A DNA stretch of 41,790 nt from Clostridiales bacterium (lineage in GTDB: Bacteria > Bacillota > Clostridia > Oscillospirales > Oscillospiraceae). The notes beneath the pieces are model-generated. The model saw only the letters and a program-made list of their open reading frames with translations. It had not been told where the DNA came from and did no database searches. Location: contig SFHJ01000021.1 of assembly GCA_004555655.1 (NCBI GenBank), forward strand, positions 1-41,790, read 5' to 3'. A program made the position numbers and the translations under genes. This document shows positions 31,873 through 40,100 of the stretch, one piece after another (the stretch's first letter is position 1; the number at the start of each line of letters is the position of its first letter).

Positions 31873-32570
31873 TGGGAAAAGACGTTATCATCGCGTGTGA
31901 TTTTAAAAGCGCGGAGGAAACCTTCCGTTTCCTCGACCGTTTCACCGGGGAAAAGCCGTTCGTGAAGATCGGCATGGAGCTGTTCTACGCCGAGGGCCCG
32001 GCGATCGTCCGCGCCATCAAGGCGCGCGGCCACAAGATTTTTCTGGATCTCAAGCTGCACGACATCCCCAACACCGTCAAAAAGGCGATGGCGGTACTGT
32101 CCGGTCTGGACGTGGACATCTGCAACCTGCACGCCGCGGGCGGCATTGACATGATGAAGGCCGCCATCGAGGGCCTGACCCGCGCAGACGGCACGCGGCC
32201 GCTTCTCATCGCGGTCACGCAGCTGACCTCCATCGACCAGACGCGCATGGAGCGCGAGCTGCTCATCGAAAAGCCGCTGGCAGAGGTCGTGATGCAGTAC
32301 GCGGAAAACGCAAAAACTGCCGGTCTTGACGGCGTCGTCTGCTCGCCGCTGGAAGCTGGCAGCGTACATGAGCGCTGCGGCGCGTCGTTCGTCACCGTGA
32401 CGCCGGGCATCCGCTTCCGCGCCGCCGACAGCGGCGACCAGCAGCGCGTCACCACGCCGGAAACGGCGAAAGCGCTCGGCTCTGACTACATCGTAGTCGG
32501 CCGCCCCATCACAGCGGCAGAGGATCCCGTCGCCGCCTACCGCCGCTGCGTGGCGGAGTTCAGGGGGTAA
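31872..32570 (+). CDS. pyrF: Orotidine 5'-phosphate decarboxylase
   Basis: A 232-residue TIM-barrel decarboxylase that converts OMP to UMP. The catalytic Lys/Asp set is in FLDLKLHDIPNTV; TPGIRF and the VGRPIT phosphate-binding end follow. The start overlaps the pyrD stop (TGATG). Confidence 0.97.
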   Translation: MGKDVIIACDFKSAEETFRFLDRFTGEKPFVKIGMELFYAEGPAIVRAIKARGHKIFLDLKLHDIPNTVKKAMAVLSGLDVDICNLHAAGGIDMMKAAIEGLTRADGTRPLLIAVTQLTSIDQTRMERELLIEKPLAEVVMQYAENAKTAGLDGVVCSPLEAGSVHERCGASFVTVTPGIRFRAADSGDQQRVTTPETAKALGSDYIVVGRPITAAEDPVAAYRRCVAEFRG

Positions 32571-32571
32571 C

Positions 32572-33219
32572 ATGGGCTATCAGACCATTTTATTTGACCT
32601 CGACGGCACACTGACCGACCCGAAACTTGGCATCACCACGGCTGCCGCCACGGCGCTGCGGCACTTCGGCATCCACGAAGACCCGGAGAATCTGACAAAA
32701 ATGATCGGCCCGCCGCTGCACGGCGCATTTCAGGAGTTCTACGGCTTTACGCCGGAACAGGCAGACGAGGCCGTGCGGCAGTTCCGGCTCTATTATAATG
32801 ACCGCGGCTGGGCCGAAAACGTCCCGTACCCCGGGATCAGGGAAATGCTGCAGCAGCTAAGACAGGCAGGGAAGACGCTTATCGTAGCCACGTCCAAGCC
32901 CGAAGCGACCGCTGTGCGCGTACTGGAGTACTTTGACATGGCTGCGTGCTTTGACCTTATCTGCGGCGCGCCGCCTGCACCGCCTGAGGCGTCGAAAAAA
33001 GCCTGCGTCATCCGCAATGCGCTCTCGCGCATGAATATCGCGTCACTTGACGGCGTTGTGATGGTGGGCGACCGCAGACATGATATTGAGGGCGCACATG
33101 AGGTCGGCATCCCGGCCATCGGCGTTCTGTACGGATACGGCTCACTCAATGAACTGCAAAGCTGCGGCGCCGACACGATCACCGAAACGGTGCAGAGCCT
33201 GTCCGCTCTGCTGTTATAA
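32572..33219 (+). CDS. HAD-superfamily phosphatase in the pyr operon
   Basis: A 215-residue HAD hydrolase of the phosphoglycolate phosphatase type. Motif I is FDLDGTLTD, motif II is VATSKPEA, motif III a Lys near SKKACVI, and motif IV VGDRRHDIEGAHEVGIPAIGV; a helical cap lies between I and II. It is 1 nt from pyrF and 16 nt from pyrE, with GGGGG before the ATG. The place suggests a nucleotide-related substrate, such as a pyrimidine monophosphate or a damaged nucleotide. This is inference; the family is broad. Confidence 0.88.
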   Translation: MGYQTILFDLDGTLTDPKLGITTAAATALRHFGIHEDPENLTKMIGPPLHGAFQEFYGFTPEQADEAVRQFRLYYNDRGWAENVPYPGIREMLQQLRQAGKTLIVATSKPEATAVRVLEYFDMAACFDLICGAPPAPPEASKKACVIRNALSRMNIASLDGVVMVGDRRHDIEGAHEVGIPAIGVLYGYGSLNELQSCGADTITETVQSLSALLL

Positions 33220-33235
33220 AACAGGAGGAAACACG

Positions 33236-33877
33236 ATGCAGAAACAAATTGCAAAAGACCTGCTTTCCATCGGCGCGGTATTTTTCCGGCCGGACGAGCC
33301 TTTTACCTGGGCCAGCGGAATCAAAAGCCCCGTGTACTGTGACAACCGCCTGACGCTGACGGCGCCCAATGTGCGCTGCGACGTGGAAAACGGTCTGTCC
33401 AGCCTCATCCGCGAGCACTATCCCGAGGCAGAAGTCCTCATGGGCACATCGACCGCAGGCATCGCGCACGCCGCAATCACCGCACATCTGATGGGCCTTC
33501 CGATGGGTTATGTCCGCAGCGGCGCGAAGGATCACGGCCGGCAGAACCGGATAGAAGGCCGGCTTGAAAAGGGCCAGAAGGTCGTCGTAGTGGAGGATCT
33601 CATCTCCACCGGCGGCAGCGTCATCGAGGTTGTCAACGTCCTGCGCGATGCGGGCGCAGACGTGCTCGGTATCGTCAGCATCTTCACCTACGGTATGCGA
33701 AAGGGCCTTGACCGGCTTGCACAGGCGCAGGTCAAGAATGTCTCGCTCACCAATTTTGATGTCATTGCTTCCGTCGCGGCGGAAGAGGGCTATATTCAAC
33801 CGGCGGATGTGCAGCGTCTGATCGCGTTCCGCAACAATCCGTCCGATGAAAGTTGGATCACAGGAGGTAACAAATGA
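33236..33877 (+). CDS. pyrE: Orotate phosphoribosyltransferase
   Basis: A 213-residue PRTase that joins orotate and PRPP to make OMP. The PRPP motif is VVVVEDLISTGGSVIEV; FTWASGIKSPVYCDNR near the N-terminus and YVRSGAKDHGRQNRIEG are typical. AGGAGG lies 8 nt before the ATG at 33236. It overlaps pyrB by 4 nt. Confidence 0.97.
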   Translation: MQKQIAKDLLSIGAVFFRPDEPFTWASGIKSPVYCDNRLTLTAPNVRCDVENGLSSLIREHYPEAEVLMGTSTAGIAHAAITAHLMGLPMGYVRSGAKDHGRQNRIEGRLEKGQKVVVVEDLISTGGSVIEVVNVLRDAGADVLGIVSIFTYGMRKGLDRLAQAQVKNVSLTNFDVIASVAAEEGYIQPADVQRLIAFRNNPSDESWITGGNK

Positions 33878-34791
33878 AAAATCTGATCGACATCATGCAG
33901 CTTTCGACTGATGAGCTGCAGCAGCTGATCGACCGCGCGCTGGATATTATCGCAAATCCGGCCAAGTACGCCGACAGCTGCCACGGTAAGAAACTCGCCA
34001 CGCTGTTCTTCGAGCCGTCCACCCGCACAAGACTCAGCTTCGAAGCCGCCATGTATGAACTGGGCGGCAACGTCATCGGCTTCTCCTCCGCCAACAGCAG
34101 CTCCGCTGCCAAGGGCGAGAGCGTCGCGGACACCGTCCGCACGGTCGGCTGCTACGCTGATATCATTGCCATGCGCCACCCGAAAGAGGGCGCGCCGCTG
34201 GTCGCGACGAGAACCGCGGGCGTTCCGGTTATCAATGCCGGTGACGGCGGCCACAACCACCCGACCCAGACGCTGGCAGACCTTCTGACGATCTACCGGG
34301 AAAAGGGCACGTTTGAAAACCTGACCGTGGGCCTGTGCGGCGATTTGAAGTTCGGCCGCACGGTACACTCGCTGATCTCTGCGATGTCCCGCTACAAGGG
34401 GCTGAAGGTCGTGCTGATCTCCCCGGAAGAGCTGCGCGTGCCGCAGTACATCATTTCCGACGTGCTCGAACCGAACAACATTCCCTATGTCGAGGTAACC
34501 AGTCTTGAAGACGCGATGCCCGAGCTGGACATCCTCTATATGACCCGCGTGCAGCGCGAGCGCTTCTTCAACGAGGCCGACTACATGCGTCTGAAGGATT
34601 CCTACATCCTGACACCGGACAAGCTGCGCACTGCCAAGCAGTCTCTCTCCATTCTGCATCCGCTGCCGCGTGTGAACGAAATCTCCGTGACCGTGGATGA
34701 CGATCCGCGCGCGTGCTACTTCAAGCAGGTGCTGAACGGCAAATACATGCGTATGGCGCTCATTCTGAAACTTCTGGAGGTAAATGTATGA
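33874..34791 (+). CDS. pyrB: Aspartate carbamoyltransferase catalytic subunit
   Basis: A 305-residue catalytic subunit that joins carbamoyl phosphate and aspartate. FFEPSTRTRLSFEAAM (carbamoyl phosphate site), GDGGHNHPTQTLADLLTI and HPLPRVNEI are visible. AGGAGG lies 6 nt before the ATG. It overlaps both pyrE and pyrI by 4 nt. carA/carB, which supply carbamoyl phosphate, are not in this window. Confidence 0.97.
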   Translation: MKNLIDIMQLSTDELQQLIDRALDIIANPAKYADSCHGKKLATLFFEPSTRTRLSFEAAMYELGGNVIGFSSANSSSAAKGESVADTVRTVGCYADIIAMRHPKEGAPLVATRTAGVPVINAGDGGHNHPTQTLADLLTIYREKGTFENLTVGLCGDLKFGRTVHSLISAMSRYKGLKVVLISPEELRVPQYIISDVLEPNNIPYVEVTSLEDAMPELDILYMTRVQRERFFNEADYMRLKDSYILTPDKLRTAKQSLSILHPLPRVNEISVTVDDDPRACYFKQVLNGKYMRMALILKLLEVNV

Positions 34792-35216
34792 TTATCGGTC
34801 AAATCAAAGACGGCATCGTGCTCGATCATATCACAGCCGGGCGCAGCATGGAAATCTACAACATTCTGGGTCTGGACAAGCTGGACTGCACCGTGGCCAT
34901 GATCCAGAACGCGGACAGTGAGAAGATGGGCAAGAAGGACATCATCAAGGTCGGTCAGGTCATTGATCTGGACTTCGCCGTGCTGGGCTACATCGACCCG
35001 GGCATCACCGTCAACATCATTGAGAACGGCAAGCTCGTCAAGCGCGAGCATCTGACGCTGCCGGAGCGCGTGGTGGACATCATCCACTGCAACAATCCGC
35101 GCTGCATCACCTCCACCGAGCAGGAGCTGCGCCATGAGTTCCGGCTGGTGGACCGCGAGAAGAAGCGCTACCGCTGCATCTACTGCGAAAGCGAAGCGCC
35201 GCTGCATCTCAAATAA
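34788..35216 (+). CDS. pyrI: Aspartate carbamoyltransferase regulatory subunit
   Basis: A 142-residue regulatory chain with an N-terminal allosteric nucleotide domain and a C-terminal zinc domain (Cys in HCNNPRC and CIYC). It gives CTP/ATP control to PyrB. Bacilli lack pyrI; many Clostridia have it. The start is the ATG at 34788 overlapping pyrB by 4 nt. Last gene of the operon. Confidence 0.96.
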   Translation: MIIGQIKDGIVLDHITAGRSMEIYNILGLDKLDCTVAMIQNADSEKMGKKDIIKVGQVIDLDFAVLGYIDPGITVNIIENGKLVKREHLTLPERVVDIIHCNNPRCITSTEQELRHEFRLVDREKKRYRCIYCESEAPLHLK

Positions 35217-35255
35217 GACAGCAGGAAAGTCCCCGCTGCTTATCCAATCCAATAA

Positions 35256-35287
35256 AGTACGGCGCGGCCCGATGGCCGCGCCGTACT
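35256..35287. terminator. Bidirectional hairpin after pyrI and the E2-like gene
   Basis: AGTACGGCGCGGCC-CGAT-GGCCGCGCCGTACT: a 14-bp perfect stem (35256-35287). On the minus strand it is followed by TTATT; on the plus strand no T-run follows. It lies between two convergent genes. Confidence 0.65.
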
Positions 35288-35300
35288 GACTGTCATAACC

Positions 35301-36194
35301 TTATTTGGTTGCGTATTCGATCTGCTGTGCGGCAGGCGTCTCGAGCAGCTCAGGATGCTCCATCAGCGTCTTGAACAGCTTGATGGTCTTGGAATAGTAA
35401 TATCCGTCCGCCAAACGCTCGTCAATGGTGATGCCGAGATCAAGCATCTCCCGCATTTCATACGTGCCGTCGGGCTGGAACACCGGGCGCATCGACTTTT
35501 CACCGATGATGCAGAACAGCGAGCACGTGCCCCAGTTGGTCAGATGATGATAGCCGCTGTTCAGCTTGATTGAGCCGAGGTTCGACAGAACGATGGAGGT
35601 GTAGAACGGATCGGTCTCAATGAGGCTCGACGGAATCCAGCCGTGCAGATCCAGCCGGGTAAGAATCCAGACGATAAACTTGCCAAGCCAGCGCGGCATA
35701 CTGTTAAAGAAATCCATGCTGTCTGACGAGGAATCGACCTTCTTCTCGTCCTTGCAGTCCATGATCTGATGGCGCAGGTCTTCATGGATAGAGGTAAGCG
35801 TGGAGTCGTCCTTCGCATGAATGACGGCCAGCCCTTCGGCTGCATCGTCAGCAAAGCGCTTCTTGACGACAAACGACGCTGTGACCTCATTGCGCTGATA
35901 TGTATTTTTGTTGACAATAAAGCGGTTCATTTTCGGCCGGAGCGTGATGGTCTTGATGAACGCGGCCACGATCAGATGGAAGATCGTGTAGGGGAATTCC
36001 TGTTCGGTTTCATTCTTCTGCCTGAGATAGGCATTTACATTGGTGAGGTCGATCGTCTCGGAGATATACGCCTCGTTGTCGCAGCGGTTGGGGTAGATGA
36101 TCGGCATGATAAAGTGCATGCCATCCAGCTTGCGCAGCAGAACGCCGTCCTTGCGGTCGCCCCAGCGGCGTTTGCCTTCTTTTTTCTTTTCCAT
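35301..36194 (-). CDS. E2/chloramphenicol-acetyltransferase-like protein without lipoyl domain
   Basis: A 297-residue protein that matches the catalytic domain of 2-oxoacid dehydrogenase E2 (CAT fold): IFHLIVAAFIKTI, VVKKRF, VLSNLGSIKLNSG and a C-terminal LGITIDERLADGYYYSK. In true E2 and CAT this last block is DHRxxDG; here the catalytic His is Glu259 (DERLADG). There is no lipoyl or subunit-binding domain and no E1/E3 gene nearby. It is therefore probably not a classical acyltransferase; a structural, binding or altered role is possible. The ribosome site is weak. Convergent with pyrI. Confidence 0.8.
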   Translation of the reverse strand: MEKKKEGKRRWGDRKDGVLLRKLDGMHFIMPIIYPNRCDNEAYISETIDLTNVNAYLRQKNETEQEFPYTIFHLIVAAFIKTITLRPKMNRFIVNKNTYQRNEVTASFVVKKRFADDAAEGLAVIHAKDDSTLTSIHEDLRHQIMDCKDEKKVDSSSDSMDFFNSMPRWLGKFIVWILTRLDLHGWIPSSLIETDPFYTSIVLSNLGSIKLNSGYHHLTNWGTCSLFCIIGEKSMRPVFQPDGTYEMREMLDLGITIDERLADGYYYSKTIKLFKTLMEHPELLETPAAQQIEYATK

Positions 36195-36357
36195 TGTTCT
36201 TCACACACCTTGTTTGCAGTTTTTTGCAAGATCTTTTTCAATATAACAAATGCTGTCAAAAAAAGCAATCACCGGCTACAGTTCGTATCTATATATATGA
36301 AAAAGATTAATGGATATTTAATCTATAAATGTCTTTTTATTGTGGACTATCTTTATA

Positions 36358-36417
36358 AATGTTCTCATAACAAGAACATTTTATGCATTATCAATAATTT
36401 ATCAGCCATAATTATGG
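36358..36417. promoter_or_regulatory. AT-rich region with two dyads upstream of the 29-codon gene
   Basis: The stretch 36225-36440 is sharply A+T-rich against its surroundings and has no gene. It holds AATGTTCT-N7-AGAACATT (36358-36380) and the perfect palindrome CCATAATTATGG (36406-36417), the latter about 22 nt before the -35. Both could bind a regulator or bend DNA (UP-element effect). Confidence 0.45.
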
Positions 36418-36439
36418 TGTATTTGTTCGTTTTTACAGA

Positions 36440-36468
36440 TTGACAGAGACGATACGCAGAAATATAAT
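36440..36468 (+). promoter_or_regulatory. Perfect consensus promoter
   Basis: TTGACA (36440-36445), 17 nt, TATAAT (36463-36468). It drives the 29-codon gene and, by read-through, probably the liv binding-protein gene. Confidence 0.9.
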
Positions 36469-36498
36469 AAACGCAACCATTTTACAGGAGGTTTCGCC

Positions 36499-36588
36499 AT
36501 GTACCGTCAGAATCAGCAGAGGAATCGCATGAATGCCGCTGCCGCGATGCGTGCATCGGCTGCTCGTACTGCCTGTAAAAACGGATGA
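36499..36588 (+). CDS. Small basic Ala/Arg-rich protein, 29 codons, unknown
   Basis: ATG at 36499 is preceded by CAGGAGG 8 nt away, a consensus promoter 31 nt further up, and a terminator right after the stop. The 29-residue product starts MYRQNQQRNRMNAAAAM. It has 8 Ala, 5 Arg, 4 Asn, 3 Gln, 3 Met, 1 Cys and no acidic residue and no Leu, Ile or Val. I do not recognise it. It could be a small nucleic-acid-binding protein, or a leader ORF for the liv operon 90 nt downstream. The lack of branched-chain codons argues against classical Leu/Ile/Val attenuation. Confidence 0.6.
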   Translation: MYRQNQQRNRMNAAAAMRASAARTACKNG

Positions 36589-36590
36589 TC

Positions 36591-36622
36591 GGACACAGCC
36601 GCAATGACTGTGTCCTGTTTTT
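36591..36622 (+). terminator. Terminator or attenuator between the 29-codon gene and livK
   Basis: GGACACAG (36591-36598), 9-nt loop, CTGTGTCC (36608-36615), then TGTTTTT. CGGCTG inside the small gene (about 36557-36562) can pair with CAGCCG (36596-36601), which would break the terminator stem; that alternative is only 6 bp. Confidence 0.75.
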
Positions 36623-36677
36623 CTGCTTTCATGCTGGTTTCCAGCTGAAAAATACACAAGCAAAGAGGTTAAGAAAA

Positions 36678-37925
36678 ATGAAAAAGTTAGCAAAGATCCT
36701 GTGCCTTGTTCTGGCGCTTTCGATGCTGATCGCCTGCATGGCCGGCTGCGCGTCCAGCAATCAGGCGGGGAAGCCCGCTGATGAAACGCCCGCTGCCGAC
36801 GCGCCTGCCCAGGCCGCTGACGGCACCTCCGGTGAAGAGGGCGGCGAAATCGTCATCGCACTCATCACCAACACCACCGGCGACTACGCGCAGTACGGCA
36901 TCCCTGTTCACAACGGTGCGATGCTGTATATCGACCAGCTCAATGAGGCCGGCGGCATCAGCGGCAAGCAGATCAAGGTTCTGGAATATGATGACAAGGC
37001 CGACGGCGTCGAGTCTGTCAACGCGTTCAACCTGGCCTGCGACAAGGGCATCACGGCCGTCATCGGCTCCGTTCTGACCGGCGCCACCATTGCGCTGTCC
37101 GACGCGACCTATGAGGTCAACATGCCGCAGATCACCGCTTCCGCCACTGCTGCCGGCGTCACCGTGATGGAGGATACCGGCGAGGTTCGCACGAACGTCT
37201 TCCGCTCCTGCTTCATCGACCCGTTCCAGGGCGAGAAGATGGCTGACTACGCTTACAATGTTGTCGGCGCAAAGACGGCGGCCGTGTTCTATCAGACCGG
37301 CAACGACTACTCCGAGGGCGTGATGCAGGCGTTCGTCGACAAGGCCGGCGAGCTTGGTCTTGAGATTGTCGCCTCCGAGGCCTTTGCCGAGGGCGACAAG
37401 GACTACAAGGCGCAGATGACCAACATTGCCGCCAAGAACCCCGACGTCGTGTTTGCTCCCATTTACTACGGTGAAGCCGGTCTTGCCGTCACGCAGGGCC
37501 GTCAGGCCGGTCTGACTGCCAAGTTCCTCGGCGGCGACGGCTTCGGCTCCATCAAGGACTACGCTTCCGCGGAAGATCTGGAAGGCACTGTCTACTGCTC
37601 CGGCTACGCGCCCGGTACCGAGTCCGTCGCGCAGTTTGAGGCCGACTATCAGACCGTCTACGGTGAGCCCGTTCCCAACATGTTTGCGCCGCTTGCTTAC
37701 GATGCTGCCATGATTATGTGCGAAGGCCTGAAAGCCGCTGAAGAGGCCGGTCTCACCGCCGGTACCGAGGAGTATAAGCAGGCCGTCATCGACGCCATCA
37801 AGAACATGAACAATGTTGAGGGCATCACCGGTACCTACAGCTTTGACGAGTTCAACAACCCCATCAAGTCCGCAGCTATCATTGAGCTGACCGGCGGCGA
37901 AGAGGTCTTTAAGGAAATGTATTGA
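36678..37925 (+). CDS. livK: Branched-chain amino acid ABC transporter, substrate-binding lipoprotein
   Basis: A 415-residue type I periplasmic-binding protein anchored as a lipoprotein: signal peptide about 1-20 with a lipobox (MAGC, Cys about 20), a low-complexity Ala/Asp/Glu linker (about 24-48), then the Leu/Ile/Val-binding fold (VIALITNTTGDYAQYGIPVHNGA near the start). The start is the ATG at 36678 with AAGAGG upstream; the open frame further up crosses the terminator. No separate promoter was found after 36622, so it may rely on read-through from 36440. Cognate permeases and ATPases follow. Confidence 0.93.
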   Translation: MKKLAKILCLVLALSMLIACMAGCASSNQAGKPADETPAADAPAQAADGTSGEEGGEIVIALITNTTGDYAQYGIPVHNGAMLYIDQLNEAGGISGKQIKVLEYDDKADGVESVNAFNLACDKGITAVIGSVLTGATIALSDATYEVNMPQITASATAAGVTVMEDTGEVRTNVFRSCFIDPFQGEKMADYAYNVVGAKTAAVFYQTGNDYSEGVMQAFVDKAGELGLEIVASEAFAEGDKDYKAQMTNIAAKNPDVVFAPIYYGEAGLAVTQGRQAGLTAKFLGGDGFGSIKDYASAEDLEGTVYCSGYAPGTESVAQFEADYQTVYGEPVPNMFAPLAYDAAMIMCEGLKAAEEAGLTAGTEEYKQAVIDAIKNMNNVEGITGTYSFDEFNNPIKSAAIIELTGGEEVFKEMY

Positions 37926-37966
37926 TGGTTTGCGCTCCGGCGCATCCGCATGGAAACTGAATGCTG

Positions 37967-37997
37967 CATACGGAGGAAGATTTTCTTCCTCCGTATG
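37967..37997 (+). terminator. Stem-loop between livK and livH
   Basis: CATACGGAGGAAGA-TTT-TCTTCCTCCGTATG: a 14-bp perfect stem, then TTCCG. Such stems after binding-protein genes often stabilise the upstream mRNA or partly terminate, giving more binding protein than permease. Confidence 0.65.
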
Positions 37998-38018
37998 TTC
38001 CGTAATCCGCATTTCTCA

Positions 38019-38048
38019 TTGACATTTCACACGTCCGGATAGTACAAT
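38019..38048 (+). promoter_or_regulatory. Promoter of livHMGF
   Basis: TTGACA (38019-38024), 18 nt, TACAAT (38043-38048), giving the permease genes their own transcript. Confidence 0.75.
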
Positions 38049-38102
38049 AAGCACGAATTTGTCGAATCTCCGTGCAAAAACGGAAAGGAAGTGACCGCAC
38101 AC

Positions 38103-38978
38103 ATGTCTTTGTTCTTCTCGCAGCTGTTCAACGGTCTGCAGACGGGCTCTGTATTCGCGCTCGTGGCGCTTGGCTACAGCATGGTCTATGGCATCATTTT
38201 GCTGCTGAACTTTGCCCATGGCGATATCATCATGGTCGGCGCGTATACCGCGTTCTACGCCATGACAACGTTCCACCTGCATCCGATATTTTCGGTCGTT
38301 CTGGCGATTTTGGTCAGTACGGCGCTTGGCGTCATGATCGAAAAGGTCGCCTATACGCCGCTGCGGCAGGCGCCGCGTCTTTCGCTGCTCATCACCGCCA
38401 TCGGCATTTCGTTTTTGCTGGAAAACGGCGCGCAGCTGCTCTTCGGCGCCGACACCAAGAGTATGGACCCCATCATCACCGGCAGCGTGACCTTCTCCGG
38501 TATCACGATCAGCTACGCGGCAATGATGACCATCGTCGTTTCGATCGTGGTTATGCTTCTGCTGACGCTGCTCGTGCAGAAGACAAGACTTGGCAAAGCC
38601 ATGCGCGCGGTCTCAGAGGATATGGGCGCGGCGCAGCTGATGGGCATCAGTCTGAATAAGACCATCTCGTTCACCTTCGCGGTTGGCTCTGCGCTGGCAG
38701 GTATCGGTTCCATCCTGTATCTGTGTGCCTACCCGCAGGCGTCGCCCACGATGGGCTCAATGCTGGGCCTCAAGGCGTTCGTCGCGGCGGTGCTGGGCGG
38801 TATCGGCTCAATTCCGGGCGCGATGATCGGTGGCTTTGCCATTGGCCTTCTCGAGGCGCTGGTCTCCGCTGTCGGCCTTTCCGTGTGGAAAGACGGTGTG
38901 GTGTTCGCGATTTTGATCGTCGTGCTGCTCGTCCGTCCGACCGGCATTCTCGGCCGTAAGGTCATGGAAAAGGTTTAA
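38103..38978 (+). CDS. livH: Branched-chain amino acid ABC transporter permease LivH
   Basis: A 291-residue membrane permease with about eight hydrophobic segments. FNGLQTGSVFALVALGYSMVYG at the start and LNFAHGDIIMVGAYTAF are LivH hallmarks; the coupling-helix region AVSEDMGAAQLMGISLNKTI contacts the ATPase. The ATG at 38103 has GGAAGTGA 8 nt upstream; a GTG at 38091 is the alternative. Confidence 0.94.
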   Translation: MSLFFSQLFNGLQTGSVFALVALGYSMVYGIILLLNFAHGDIIMVGAYTAFYAMTTFHLHPIFSVVLAILVSTALGVMIEKVAYTPLRQAPRLSLLITAIGISFLLENGAQLLFGADTKSMDPIITGSVTFSGITISYAAMMTIVVSIVVMLLLTLLVQKTRLGKAMRAVSEDMGAAQLMGISLNKTISFTFAVGSALAGIGSILYLCAYPQASPTMGSMLGLKAFVAAVLGGIGSIPGAMIGGFAIGLLEALVSAVGLSVWKDGVVFAILIVVLLVRPTGILGRKVMEKV

Positions 38979-38990
38979 GGAGGCGGCGAC

Positions 38991-40100
38991 ATGAAGAACA
39001 ACAATTCCGGATGGATCCGCATCCCCATGCCGCTGCGGTATCTGATCAATCTTGTGCTTATCGTAGCAGTATGGTTCCCGTTCACATCCCTGATGCATGC
39101 TGGCGTCATCACCAACTACTGGACCGGCATTCTTATCATGGTTGGCATCAATATCATCCTCGCCGTGTCTTTGAACGTCGCCACCGGTTACCTTGGCCAG
39201 CTGCCGTTGGGCCACGCAGGCTTTATGGCGGTCGGCGCGTATACGGCAGGCATCTTCATGAAAGCGACGCCCGCAGCCGCGCTCATCAAGGCCGGCGACA
39301 CGGCGGCGCTCACGCCGTACATTATCATCGCCATTGTGCTCAGCGCCATTGTGGCAGGCATCTTTGGCCTTATTATCGGCATCCCGGCCCTGCGTCTGCG
39401 CGGCGACTATCTGGCCATCATTACGCTTGGCTTCGGCGAGATCATCCGCGTGATTCTGACCAACATCGACTCGCTGCTCGGCTTTGATTTCACCTACGGT
39501 GCGGCAGGCCTCAAGCGCATCCCGAAATACTCCAGCTTTACGCTGGTCTTCATCTGCATGGTGCTGACGTGTACGATCATCCATATGATGATGAAATCGC
39601 GCCACGGCCGGGCAATTCTGTCCATCCGCGAAAACGAGATCGCGTCGGAGAGCTCCGGTATCCAGACCACGTATTATAAAACGCTCGCGTTTGTCGTCTC
39701 GGCGATGTTTGCCGGCGTAGCCGGCTGCCTGTACGCGGGCTATCTCGGCTCGCTGTATCCCTCCACGTTCAAGTTCATGAAGTCCATTGAGATCCTTGTC
39801 ATGGTCGTTCTGGGCGGCATGGGCTCGATGCTGGGCTCTGTTGTCTCGGCGTCGGTTCTCACATTCCTGCCGGAGCTGCTGCGCTCGGTCGACGATCTGC
39901 GCATGGTTGTGTATTCGCTGGCGCTGGTCATCATGATGATTTTCCGTCCGAAGGGCCTGCTTGGCAGCTACGATTTCTCCATGTCGCGCGTACTGGAGAA
40001 GTTCATCAACTGGTTTGTCGGGCTGTTCCGGAAGGACAGGCCCGGGAAAAAGCAGAAAAAAGTGTCTGAAAAAGCAGGGAAGGGAGGCGGCAAGGTATGA
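38991..40100 (+). CDS. livM: Branched-chain amino acid ABC transporter permease LivM
   Basis: A 369-residue permease. ILAVSLNVATGYLGQLPLGHAGFMAVGAYTA-type sequence at about 60-85 marks LivM; the coupling block is SIRENEIASESSGI. The C-terminal 35 residues are soluble and very basic (many Lys). AGGAGG lies 7 nt before the ATG. It overlaps livG by 4 nt. Confidence 0.94.
   Translation: MKNNNSGWIRIPMPLRYLINLVLIVAVWFPFTSLMHAGVITNYWTGILIMVGINIILAVSLNVATGYLGQLPLGHAGFMAVGAYTAGIFMKATPAAALIKAGDTAALTPYIIIAIVLSAIVAGIFGLIIGIPALRLRGDYLAIITLGFGEIIRVILTNIDSLLGFDFTYGAAGLKRIPKYSSFTLVFICMVLTCTIIHMMMKSRHGRAILSIRENEIASESSGIQTTYYKTLAFVVSAMFAGVAGCLYAGYLGSLYPSTFKFMKSIEILVMVVLGGMGSMLGSVVSASVLTFLPELLRSVDDLRMVVYSLALVIMMIFRPKGLLGSYDFSMSRVLEKFINWFVGLFRKDRPGKKQKKVSEKAGKGGGKV

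Noticed and set aside
36687..38012. Long minus-strand frames opposite livK (and 38808-40121 opposite livH/livM, 22015-22836 opposite recN, 19242-20534 opposite tlyA/nadK)
   Set aside because: They mirror strongly coding plus-strand genes, have no ribosome sites and no family resemblance.
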